Source of the DNA: Verrucomicrobiales bacterium
GTDB lineage: Bacteria > Verrucomicrobiota > Verrucomicrobiia > Limisphaerales > UBA9464
Length of the DNA: 6,271 nt
Reading direction: 5' to 3'
Assembly: GCA_003445095.1 (NCBI GenBank)
Contig: DLVS01000570.1
Location: 1-6,271, forward strand
Notes under the pieces: generated by a model
Databases searched by the model: none
Told to the model about the DNA's origin: nothing
The model's input: only the letters and a program-made list of their open reading frames with translations
Made by a program: the position numbers and the translations under genes
Shown here: positions 1-6,271 of the stretch, piece by piece
Layout: each line of letters starts with the position of its first letter
Position numbering within the stretch: the stretch's first letter is position 1

Positions 1-173
1 GCCGCGGCCAGCACCGGGAGGCGTAACCCGGCGGCGATCATGGTAGACGGTCGTGATCGGTTCATCTTGGAATGAACGTGGCTGCTTCCCGGTGCCTTGG
101 AAACGGAAAGGTATTGGACCTGAAACCCGGGGACCCGAAGGCCACCTGAGCAATCGGTGAGAACCACCGATGG
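1..173 (+). ncRNA. Candidate structured RNA or long structured leader, family unknown, probably cut by the left edge
   Basis: No convincing reading frame crosses this stretch, but it is dense in complementary segments. Bases 11-22 pair with 84-95 over 12 bp with one G-U wobble. Inside that helix, 35-44 pairs with 50-59 (ten pairs, three of them G-U) and 60-65 pairs perfectly with 72-77; these two hairpins abut, so they could stack. Downstream, 109-112 can pair with 118-121, and 153-159 pairs perfectly with 165-171 around a five-base AGAAC loop. Bases 27-31 (CCCGG) could also form a long-range contact with 127-131 (CCGGG). A closed multi-branch helix followed by hairpins is typical of structured RNAs. 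I do not recognise the family: it lacks the RNase P, tmRNA, SRP and common riboswitch signatures I know. The strand is inferred, since the pairings work on either strand apart from the G-U pairs, which favour plus. It may be independent or the 5' leader of the gene at 342. Confidence 0.4.
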
Positions 174-254
174 ACATAGATTCAGACGGAGGGAATCGGC
201 TATTTCGCGCGACGCCCGGCCGGACTAATCTTTCATCGGTTGAACTGAATTGTT

Positions 255-303
255 GTGGCTCAGCCAGGCACAAGGCCGAAAGCCACGCGTTGCGGCCCGC
301 AAC
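255..303 (+). other. Two consecutive hairpins in the leader of the propeller gene
   Basis: Bases 255-260 (GTGGCT) pair with 281-286 (AGCCAC). Immediately after, 289-303 is the near-perfect palindrome GTTGCGGCCCGCAAC, which can fold as a 5-bp stem with a five-base loop. Both lie 39-87 bases before the preferred GTG start at 342. They may extend the RNA structure seen at 1-173, or 289-303 could be a dyad operator. The sequence alone cannot separate these options. The rest of 174-341 shows no clear promoter or other element. Confidence 0.3.
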
Positions 304-341
304 AGGATGGACAATGCCGCGACTCCCTGGACCATTCGCGC

Positions 342-1610
342 GTGACCACTCGGAGACACGTCCTGCTTACGTTGCTGCTACTCGTCAATATCGATGCAGC
401 CGATTGGCCCCGCTGGAGAGGCCCAGCCAATAATGGCCATGCGCCCGCCGCTACACCGGTTCTGTCATCGTTGCCGGCCGAGCCGCGAGTCCGCTGGCAA
501 GTCCCCGCGGGTCCCGGGTTGGCTTCACCGGTCGTGGCCAACGGTGTTGTGCTGGCGTTTGATAACCAAGATGGCCGCGAAACTCTTCGGGCGCTTGATG
601 CCCAATCGGGCGGTCAACGTTGGCGCGCGGCGATTGACGAGCCGTTTTCCGACAGCCAAGGGCCCACCGGCCCTCGTTGTACCCCTCTGATCGATGGCGA
701 CCGAGCGTATGCCGTTTCGTGTCGCGGTGAGTTGCAATGCCGCGCGTTGAAGGATGGCGGTTTGCTCTGGCGCGTGAACTACGTGACTAATTTTGGAGCC
801 ACCTTCATTGGCGAAAAGGGCAACACACCCGGCGCCGCGCGCCATGGAAACAACGGCTCCCCGCTGGTGGACGGCGACCACCTCATCGCCTGCTCCGGGG
901 GCCCGAACGGGGCAGGTGTCGTGTGCCTCGACAAGTTCACCGGTGCGACCGTCTGGAAGTCGCTAAACGACATGGCGGGCTACGCACCTCCGGTCGTCGC
1001 GGAACTGGCCGGCCGCCGCCAAGTGATCGTATTCAGCGCCGATGGCGTGGTCGGACTTGATCGACGCGACGGCCGCGAACTCTGGCGCGTGCCGGTGAAG
1101 ACGGCTTTCGCCCGCCACGTTGCGACGCCGGTGGTGGTCGGCGATCTCGTGATTACCGGTTCCCATCAATCCGGGTTGCTTGGACTGCGCGTCGCCCCAG
1201 AAGGCTCGGGTTTTCGGGCCACGACCGTTTGGACGAACCAGGAAGCAGCGCCGAATTTTTCGAGCCCGATTGCCGTAGGGGACTTCGTGTACCTTCTCGG
1301 CCCCTCGAAGAATGTGATCTGTGTGGAAGCAGCTACCGGGACAATCAAATGGTCAGAATCCGGCCTGTTCACTACCTCGGCGGACAAAGCGTTCGGCGGA
1401 TTCCTCGTCGTGGGCGCCAACATTCTTACGCTCACCGACACGGGCGAACTCATTCTGTTTGCCGCCAACCCTGCGGCTTACCGGGAGCTCGGTCGCACTC
1501 AAGTCGCCGGAGTCAATTGGTGCAACCCCGCCTTTGCCGATGGAATCCTCTATCTCCGGGACGGGCTGAAACGGGATGGCAGTTGGCGTGCTGTTGTCCT
1601 CGGTGAGTAG
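342..1610 (+). CDS. Secreted PQQ-like (BamB-type) beta-propeller protein
   Basis: Predicted exported eight-bladed-type beta-propeller of the pyrroloquinoline-quinone-repeat superfamily, 422 residues from the GTG at 342. I chose this start because it gives a clean signal peptide: basic TTRRH, a hydrophobic VLLTLLLLV core, then a likely cut near residues 19-20 (IDA-A). The in-frame GTG at 255 would add 29 polar residues ahead of that signal. The mature protein opens with WPRWRGPANNG (22-32), a motif I associate with planctomycete and verrucomicrobial members of this family. Recurrent blade motifs of the type LDxxxGxxxW occur near residues 85-94, 135-143, 195-205, 239-248 and 327-337, each ending a strand with Trp. 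No haem-binding CxxCH is present, and no quinone dehydrogenase active site can be recognised, so it is probably a binding or scaffold propeller rather than an enzyme. BamB-like assembly factors share the fold, but orthology is not supported. No good Shine-Dalgarno site precedes the start. Confidence 0.88.
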   Translation: MTTRRHVLLTLLLLVNIDAADWPRWRGPANNGHAPAATPVLSSLPAEPRVRWQVPAGPGLASPVVANGVVLAFDNQDGRETLRALDAQSGGQRWRAAIDEPFSDSQGPTGPRCTPLIDGDRAYAVSCRGELQCRALKDGGLLWRVNYVTNFGATFIGEKGNTPGAARHGNNGSPLVDGDHLIACSGGPNGAGVVCLDKFTGATVWKSLNDMAGYAPPVVAELAGRRQVIVFSADGVVGLDRRDGRELWRVPVKTAFARHVATPVVVGDLVITGSHQSGLLGLRVAPEGSGFRATTVWTNQEAAPNFSSPIAVGDFVYLLGPSKNVICVEAATGTIKWSESGLFTTSADKAFGGFLVVGANILTLTDTGELILFAANPAAYRELGRTQVAGVNWCNPAFADGILYLRDGLKRDGSWRAVVLGE

Positions 1611-1804
1611 GCGAACGAATCGACTGGCTGCCCGAACCCATTGGCGATGGTGCCGGCTGGTGGCCCAGGTGAGTTGTTGGAAACCCCAGGAATCGGTATC
1701 ACCATAACATGGTCTCTGGACGTGGCCGCGGACCGCAGGCGGACCGATGACATTGTCGCCGTGGGCGCCAGTCACCCGTGCGACCATAGCTCCCGAGCGA
1801 AGTC
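1611..1804. other. Intergenic spacer with a small palindrome, no firm promoter or terminator
   Basis: This gap of 194 bases separates the propeller gene from the ABC transporter gene, both on the plus strand. It contains a perfect 5-bp dyad, ACCAT-AAC-ATGGT, at 1701-1713, and a short tandem of GCGGACCG at about 1727-1745. There is no stem followed by a T run, and no sigma-70-like pair that I would defend. The ABC gene has only a weak purine stretch (GAGCGAAG) before its ATG. A promoter for the transporter could lie here, but nothing in the sequence proves it. Confidence 0.4.
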
Positions 1805-3775
1805 ATGACCGACCGAAACCAAAATCGTCGAGATCATCTGCGTTCGTCGCACGACCGCTATCGAGGCTTCGTGCAGGATTTCAAGAAAGGTCGGCTCGAT
1901 GAATCGGACCGGTATCGGGAGAACCAGGAACAGCGAGATGGCTCAGAGAATGGAAGTCCCGAATCGGCTAAGCCCGTGTCGGAGGCCGAGCGTCGCGGCA
2001 AGCGGCGGGAGTACGTGCGTGAGTATCTGCGCTGGCTCCGACCTCATCGTTATGCAGTTGGCGCGCTCTTCCTGCTCGCGTTGGTGGCGGCGGGATTGGA
2101 GATGCTCGAGCCGCTGTTCATGCGATATATCATTGATCGCGTGTTGTTAAATCAGGGGTTGGACACCCCGTCACGTTTGGCTCGTCTCAACGTCGCCGGC
2201 GGACTGTTCGTCGGGGTCGTGGTGCTCGCGAAATTGGTGGGCGTGCTCAAGGACTACCGCCAGCGCCTGGTAAATGTGCGGATCATGCTGTCGCTTCGTC
2301 GATCGCTCTTCGACCGGTTGCTCAACCTGCCCCTGCCGAAGCTGTGGGACATGAAGACCGGCGGAATCCTGTCGCGACTGACCGGGGACGTGGACACGAC
2401 GACTGGGCTCTTGCAGATGGCGATCATGTCGCCGGCGGTCTCGATCATCCGCCTGATTACGGCGGTGGGGTTGTTGCTGATGCTTAACTGGCGACTGGCT
2501 TTGACGGCGCTGGCGATCATCCCGGGAGTCATGCTGATGAGCTTCGCGTTTTCGCGGCGCATTCGGCCGATCTACCGATCGGTGCGCAAGGATGTGGAGC
2601 GCATTGACGGCCGCGTGGGTGAGACGTTTTCGGGGATTCGTGTGGTGCGGGCCTTTGGTCGCGAAACGCGAGAGCTCTTCGACTACTTGCTGGGGCGTCA
2701 CACCGTCCTGCGAAAAGAAATGTTCGCGCAACGGCGCGAAATGATCTTGTGGACCTCTTGGGGACTGCTGTTGGGGGCCGTGAATGTGGTGATCGTCTGG
2801 TATGGGGGGTATCTCAACGTCGTTGGTCGCGCCTCGATCGGCGACATCATGGCGTTTCAGTGGTACACATTTCTGCTGCTGAATCCGGTCTGGAACATCG
2901 TGAATTCCTTCTCCGAACTTCAGCGTTCGCTCGCAGCGATGGAACGCGTGTTTGAAGTGCTGGCGATGGCCGACGACAAGCCTGACAAGCCGGATGCCGT
3001 CGATGCGCCGAGCCAGGTCCGCGTAATTCAGTTCGACCAAGTCGAGTTCGAATATCGTGCGGGCCAACCGGTGGTGCGCGACTTCAATGTCGTCGTCCCG
3101 GGCGGGTCGGTCGTGGCTTTAGTGGGCCGCAGCGGCGCGGGAAAAACCACCGTAACGGATCTCGTCGCGCGTTTCCATGATCCCACCCGAGGGCGACTTC
3201 TGCTCAACGGAACTGACATTCGGGATTTTCGGCTGCGCACGTATCGTGACTTGCTGGCGATCGTACAGCAGGACGTTTTCCTGTTCGACGGCTCGGTCCG
3301 GGATAATATCGCCTATGGCCGGCGTGATGCCACGGATGCTGAAGTCGAAGATGCGGCCCGACGCGCCAATGCGCATGAGTTCATCGCCAAACTTCCCGAT
3401 CAGTACGAGACGTTCGTGGGTGAGCGCGGGGTGAAACTCTCCGGTGGCCAGTGCCAACGACTCGCGATTGCCCGCGCGTTTCTGGCGTCACCCCAGATTC
3501 TGATTCTCGATGAAGCGACGAGCAACCTGGACACGGAGAGCGAGCAACTCATCCAGGCGTCGATGGCGACATTGCTCGCCGGCCGAACCACCTTCGTGAT
3601 CGCTCATCGTCTTTCAACGATTCGCCGAGCTGACTTAATTCTGCTGATGGAAAACGGGCGCGTGGTGGAGCGAGGGAATCACGAAGAATTGATGCAAGCC
3701 CGCGGCGATTATTACGGCATGGTGATGCGCCAGGTAGCTTCGCACTCCGGCGGCGAAGAAGTGTTGAGCATGTGA
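1805..3775 (+). CDS. Half-size ABC exporter (MsbA/MDR-like), transmembrane domain fused to ATPase
   Basis: ATP-driven exporter of lipids, drugs or peptides, expected to work as a homodimer in the inner membrane; 656 residues. Residues 1-75 are an unusually charged hydrophilic extension. The type-1 exporter membrane domain (about 80-370) has six likely helices near 83-105, 130-148, 206-227, 231-249, 316-335 and 346-366. The linker (about 385-403) repeats KPD. The nucleotide-binding domain is intact: A-loop Tyr417, Walker A GRSGAGKT 441-448, Q-loop Gln489, signature LSGGQ 545-549, Walker B ILILD 565-569 with catalytic Glu570, D-loop SNLD 573-576 and H-loop His601. The residue after LSGGQ is Cys rather than the common Lys or Arg. 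ATG at 1805 is the only ATG that keeps the whole membrane domain; the next in-frame Met is residue 100. GTG codons at residues 58 and 71 are alternatives. Substrate cannot be read from sequence, and no accessory gene (membrane-fusion protein or peptidase) lies next to it. Confidence 0.95.
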   Translation: MTDRNQNRRDHLRSSHDRYRGFVQDFKKGRLDESDRYRENQEQRDGSENGSPESAKPVSEAERRGKRREYVREYLRWLRPHRYAVGALFLLALVAAGLEMLEPLFMRYIIDRVLLNQGLDTPSRLARLNVAGGLFVGVVVLAKLVGVLKDYRQRLVNVRIMLSLRRSLFDRLLNLPLPKLWDMKTGGILSRLTGDVDTTTGLLQMAIMSPAVSIIRLITAVGLLLMLNWRLALTALAIIPGVMLMSFAFSRRIRPIYRSVRKDVERIDGRVGETFSGIRVVRAFGRETRELFDYLLGRHTVLRKEMFAQRREMILWTSWGLLLGAVNVVIVWYGGYLNVVGRASIGDIMAFQWYTFLLLNPVWNIVNSFSELQRSLAAMERVFEVLAMADDKPDKPDAVDAPSQVRVIQFDQVEFEYRAGQPVVRDFNVVVPGGSVVALVGRSGAGKTTVTDLVARFHDPTRGRLLLNGTDIRDFRLRTYRDLLAIVQQDVFLFDGSVRDNIAYGRRDATDAEVEDAARRANAHEFIAKLPDQYETFVGERGVKLSGGQCQRLAIARAFLASPQILILDEATSNLDTESEQLIQASMATLLAGRTTFVIAHRLSTIRRADLILLMENGRVVERGNHEELMQARGDYYGMVMRQVASHSGGEEVLSM

Positions 3776-3911
3776 ATGACAACGGCGAGAACTGAGGAGA
3801 ATCGCGAGCTCGCGAGACGATGGACGGCGAAACTGACGGATCGACACATCATCGACACGGCGCATTGCCTTTCGTCACGGCGTTTGCATCAATCCGCCGT
3901 CACGCGTTCCC
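3776..3911. other. Spacer before the mutarotase gene with an inverted repeat next to its start
   Basis: This 136-base gap begins directly after the transporter's TGA. ACGGCG at 3877-3882 pairs with CGCCGT at 3895-3900 across a 12-base loop, ending 11 bases before the ATG at 3912. CGTCACG occurs twice in direct orientation (3873-3879 and 3898-3904). Such a hairpin would cover the ribosome-loading region in the mRNA. No Shine-Dalgarno sequence is visible. A 71-codon frame begins with ATG at 3776, abutting the transporter stop, but runs into the mutarotase gene in another frame and looks accidental. Confidence 0.3.
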
Positions 3912-5111
3912 ATGCAAACTCTGATCTCCCGCCGCGACGCCCTGGTTGGTTTCAGCGCACTCGCCTCTGGTTGTTGGTTTGGCTGCGCTAGCCGGGCCGT
4001 CACACTGCGTTCATTTCCCAAGGGTAACTTCAAGGCCACCGCCGGACCGTCCAATACTCCCATGACTCTCGACAAAACTTCGTTCGGAAAGCTCCCTGAC
4101 GGTTCGGAAGCCGACCTTTTCACATTGAGCAATGGCCGCGGAGTGACCGTGAAGTTTACCAACTATGGGCTCATCATCACGGAATTGCTGACTCCCGACC
4201 ACCAAGGCAAACCCGGCAACATTGTGCTCGGGTTCGACAACTTGCCGCGCTACCTCGAAGGGCACCCATTCTTCGGAGCAATCGCCGGTAGAGTGGCGAA
4301 TCGTATTGGGAAGGGTGTCTTTATCATTGACGGCCGCACCTATCCGCTCGCCCTCAACAACGGTCCAAATCACCTGCACGGGGGCAATGTGGGATTCGAC
4401 AAGAAGTTGTGGCAAATTGGGGGCTATGAACTGACTCCCGAGCAAGCATCGGTGCAGTTTCACTATCTGAGCCCCGACGGCGAGGAAGGTTATCCGGGCA
4501 ACCTCAACGTCACCGTTACCTACACGCTGACGCGCGACAGCGACTTTCGAATCCATTATCAAGCTACCTCCGACCAGGCGACACCGGTCAATCTTACGAA
4601 CCATAGCTATTTCAATCTCGCCGGCCATGGGAGCATTGACGCTCAAGTGCTGCAGCTTTGGGCCAAGCGGTACACGGTCACGGATGAAGGCCTGATTCCT
4701 ACCGGCGAAATCGCCACGGTGAAAGGAACCACCCTGGATTTCACGTCACCGCATTCCTTTGCACCGGGAATCAACCAAACCACTCTCAAGCCACCGGGAT
4801 ATGACAATAATTTCGTGCTCGATTCCGGCGGCGGACGTTTGGCCTTGGCAGCGCGCGTTACCGACCCCGCCAGTGGGCGGGTATTGGAGGTGCTGACGGA
4901 CCAACCCGGAATTCAATTGTACACCGCCAATCATTTCCCCGCCGACGGCTATGAATGCGCTGGTGGCGTCCGATTTCCTCCTCACGGGGCGTTTTGTTTG
5001 GAAACTCAGAATTTTCCGGACGCGGTCAACCAACCGAGTTTTCCAAAATCCATCCTCCGTCCGGGCGAGACCTACGACACGACCACCGTTTTTCGTTTCC
5101 GAACGAATTGA
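3912..5111 (+). CDS. galM: Aldose 1-epimerase (galactose mutarotase), exported form
   Basis: Interconverts the alpha and beta anomers of galactose, glucose and related aldoses; 399 residues. The family core begins near residue 55 (SFGKLPDG) and runs to the C-terminus. Family motifs are all present: GRVANRI 126-132, NHLHGG 153-158 with its His pair, NHSYFNL 230-236 where His231 is the expected general acid, GYDNNFVL 296-303 with the sugar-binding Asp298, and LETQNFPDA 363-371 where Glu364 is the expected general base. The first 30 residues resemble an export signal: SRRDAL (6-11) recalls a twin-arginine motif, followed by a short hydrophobic run and a possible lipobox ending at Cys21 (LASGC), although the -3 position is Ala rather than Leu or Val. 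An internal Met51 would give a cytoplasmic enzyme of ordinary length (349 residues), so the start decides the location. Neither start has a good ribosome site. Exported mutarotases fit periplasmic sugar use, but no other sugar gene is in view. Confidence 0.93.
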   Translation: MQTLISRRDALVGFSALASGCWFGCASRAVTLRSFPKGNFKATAGPSNTPMTLDKTSFGKLPDGSEADLFTLSNGRGVTVKFTNYGLIITELLTPDHQGKPGNIVLGFDNLPRYLEGHPFFGAIAGRVANRIGKGVFIIDGRTYPLALNNGPNHLHGGNVGFDKKLWQIGGYELTPEQASVQFHYLSPDGEEGYPGNLNVTVTYTLTRDSDFRIHYQATSDQATPVNLTNHSYFNLAGHGSIDAQVLQLWAKRYTVTDEGLIPTGEIATVKGTTLDFTSPHSFAPGINQTTLKPPGYDNNFVLDSGGGRLALAARVTDPASGRVLEVLTDQPGIQLYTANHFPADGYECAGGVRFPPHGAFCLETQNFPDAVNQPSFPKSILRPGETYDTTTVFRFRTN

Positions 5112-5129
5112 ACCAAATGCCGAAGTTGA

Positions 5130-5207
5130 AACCGCTAATCTTCGCTCAGCGACGCTCATCCGAAACGCTTAACTAGTAGGACGGGACTCACGCGAAGATT
5201 AGCGGTT
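5130..5207. repeat. Perfect 16-bp inverted repeat between convergent genes, candidate dispersed element
   Basis: AACCGCTAATCTTCGC at 5130-5145 is the exact reverse complement of GCGAAGATTAGCGGTT at 5192-5207, with 46 bases between the arms (5146-5191). The element starts 18 bases after the mutarotase stop and ends 17 bases before the stop of the convergent gene. The arms are followed by no T run on either strand, and the loop is long, so it is not a textbook intrinsic terminator. Its position between convergent 3' ends still allows a role in terminating or stabilising both messages. Similar ATTAGCGGTT-like words are, from memory, common extragenic repeats in Verrucomicrobiota and relatives. 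Without the genome I cannot count copies. Confidence 0.8.
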
Positions 5208-5219
5208 CACAATGGCGTT

Positions 5220-5232
5220 GAGGATTAGCGGT
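5220..5232 (+). repeat. Third copy of the repeat core, overlapping a stop codon
   Basis: GAGGATTAGCGGT at 5220-5232 matches 5194-5206 (GAAGATTAGCGGT) at 12 of 13 positions, 26 bases further on and in the same orientation as the right arm. It contains the minus-strand stop codon TAA (5227-5225) of the convergent gene, so the last Arg codon and stop of that protein are part of the repeat. GCGGT 5228-5232 can also pair with ACCGC 5239-5243 as a small hairpin. Confidence 0.65.
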
Positions 5233-6271
5233 CGCGCAACCGCGCGGAATCGCGTCGCGGGTCGGTCAGCTTGAGGATCGCGGGAACGTCAATGCGAGCC
5301 CAGTATTGGTCTTGGCCATTTCCTTCCCGGCCTTTGTTGCCGTGCCGGGCTTCCAAGGAAAACGGTCCCGAATAAATTTTTCCCTCGAATTCAATGCGGA
5401 CTTCGCCGGAAGGCCCACGAGACGTCTCGCCTTCATAAAAATTGATCCGGGCGTCCACGGCACCGACGTCCACTGGCGATTCAAACTCGATGAATTCGTA
5501 CTCTCGCTGCGGTGAGGAGCGATGGTCCTTGAAGTAGTATCCTTCAGCGCTGCGGGGGTGTTCGAAGTATAGGGTCTCCGCGTTCCGTTTCGGACTCGCG
5601 TAAAGGTCCAGGTCAACGTCGGCCTGCCAGCGGATGCCGATTTTCATTGGCCCTATTCGCCCGCGAGGCGGTTGTTGGGACAGGCTCGGGAGGGTATCCC
5701 GCGTGATCCAATCGGCCGGGCCCAGGTCGCGAGTGATTCGGACCATTTCAATTTTGGATCGGGATGAATCAATTTGGAATCGAGGTTCAGCGGCGGCAGG
5801 AAGTTCTGGTTTCTGGGTGGCCGCAAATACGGTGGGCAAATCGGCGCAAAATGTGCCTAGGCGTCCCTGCTGTTGGGAGAGGAATAGAGACCAGAACCGG
5901 CGGACTTTCTCCGCATGCACCTCGCTGACCCAGGGATCACCGAAGTAGCCGAAGTTTACGACCACGTTGGACAGCGCACCGGACCGATCCTTAACACCAA
6001 AAACGGATTGATCCCGGCCAGCCAGCAAATGTCCGTCCGACGGGAAGTAGCCATCCACCATCGAGAATCCCGTCTCCTTAGCGTCGAGGTACAATGGGCT
6101 GCCGAGCACGACCACGGTCAGCGGCTCATTGTGATCTCTGAGGTTCTCCGCAACGAAGTCAAGAAACTGGGGAAGCCGCACGGCTTGATCCAGGACGAGG
6201 CCACGCGCTTCGGGGCGGGGGTGTTCCGTCGCGAGGAAACGTTTCAACCTGGTGATTGGATCCTTGAATTG
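5225..6271 (-). CDS. Uncharacterised protein, C-terminal part: alpha/beta domain plus beta-sandwich-like domain (partial)
   Basis: Open from the right edge of the window (first full codon at 6271) to a TAA at 5227-5225; 348 residues are visible and the true start lies outside. A TTG at 6247 could be read as a start, but eight in-frame codons before it carry no stop and continue the same style of sequence. Numbering from that TTG, residues 15-141 look like the later part of an alpha/beta (Rossmann or von Willebrand A-like) fold: strand LTVVVLGSP 43-51, strand NVVVNFGYFGDPW 94-106, helix 110-127, strand RLGTFCADLPTVF 129-141. No metal-site DxSxS is in view; it would lie upstream. After a polar linker, residues 201-298 (GIRWQADVDLDLYASP onward) resemble a beta-sandwich such as the DUF2135/YfaP type, where a VDLDL strand is typical. 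No membrane segment is seen. Both domain readings are inferences from appearance. It converges with the mutarotase gene. Confidence 0.8.
   Translation of the reverse strand, partial: QFKDPITRLKRFLATEHPRPEARGLVLDQAVRLPQFLDFVAENLRDHNEPLTVVVLGSPLYLDAKETGFSMVDGYFPSDGHLLAGRDQSVFGVKDRSGALSNVVVNFGYFGDPWVSEVHAEKVRRFWSLFLSQQQGRLGTFCADLPTVFAATQKPELPAAAEPRFQIDSSRSKIEMVRITRDLGPADWITRDTLPSLSQQPPRGRIGPMKIGIRWQADVDLDLYASPKRNAETLYFEHPRSAEGYYFKDHRSSPQREYEFIEFESPVDVGAVDARINFYEGETSRGPSGEVRIEFEGKIYSGPFSLEARHGNKGREGNGQDQYWARIDVPAILKLTDPRRDSARLRDR

Noticed and set aside
79..97. Minus-strand GGGAAGCAGCC, resembling the GGAAGCAGCC core of SRP RNA
   Set aside because: The required partner half of the SRP apical helix (GTCAGGTCC-like) is missing before it, and the bases are better explained by the helix 11-22 with 84-95.
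170..433. 87-codon plus-strand frame starting inside the structured leader
   Set aside because: It overlaps the signal-peptide region of the propeller gene in another frame, has no family resemblance and has composition typical of a chance frame.
1677..1708. Sigma-70-like pair TTGGAA and CATAAC before the ABC gene
   Set aside because: The 20-base spacing is poor and both boxes match weakly, so it is no better than chance.
2171..3067. Long (298-codon) minus-strand frame opposite the ABC exporter
   Set aside because: It is rich in His, Arg and Gln with no domain-like pattern, as expected for a shadow of a GC-rich gene whose plus-strand product has every ABC motif.
3776..3991. 71-codon frame whose ATG abuts the transporter stop codon
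   Set aside because: The coupling geometry is tempting, but it overlaps 80 bases of the mutarotase gene in another frame and the product looks like random sequence.
4011..4646. 211-codon minus-strand frame within the mutarotase gene
   Set aside because: It is antisense to the conserved mutarotase core and shows no recognisable motif.
5130..5207. Intrinsic transcription terminator formed by the 16-bp inverted repeat
   Set aside because: The loop would be 46 bases and neither arm is followed by a T run, so only a looser role in termination can be suggested.
6245..6247. TTG as the real start of the minus-strand gene
   Set aside because: The frame remains open for eight codons to the window edge, there is no ribosome site before it, and the alpha/beta domain appears to lack its first half.

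Overview
The window looks like a chromosomal stretch from a moderately GC-rich bacterium, most plausibly of the Planctomycetota-Verrucomicrobiota group (Verrucomicrobiota slightly favoured). This is inferred from four traits: a secreted PQQ-type beta-propeller protein that begins its mature part with a W-P-R-W-R-G-P motif, weak or absent Shine-Dalgarno sites, an exported galactose mutarotase, and short 'ATTAGCGGTT'-type intergenic repeats. No phage, integrase, transposase, CRISPR array or tRNA/rRNA gene is visible.

Layout. Bases 1-341 are non-coding and rich in inverted repeats. A 12-bp helix (11-22 with 84-95) encloses two adjacent hairpins and is followed by a further 7-bp hairpin (153-171). 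This looks like a structured RNA entering from the left edge, or the long leader of the first gene. Bases 342-1610 (+) encode the beta-propeller protein with a signal peptide. After a 194-base gap, 1805-3775 (+) encodes a complete half-size ABC exporter with an unusual charged N-terminal extension. After a further 136-base gap, 3912-5111 (+) encodes an aldose 1-epimerase (galactose mutarotase) with an export or lipoprotein-type leader. Convergent to it, 5225-6271 (-) encodes the C-terminal part of an uncharacterised protein whose 5' end lies outside the window.

The 113 bases between the two convergent genes hold a perfect 16-bp inverted repeat. A third, shorter copy of its core lies across the stop codon of the minus-strand gene. 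This looks like a dispersed intergenic repeat.

How the genes work together: no single pathway joins them. The propeller protein and the mutarotase are both predicted to be exported and the ABC protein sits in the membrane, so the three plus-strand genes share an envelope theme. Their 136-194 base gaps argue against tight translational coupling. The candidates for something undescribed are the structured RNA at the left edge, the repeat cluster at 5130-5232, and the unassigned minus-strand protein.
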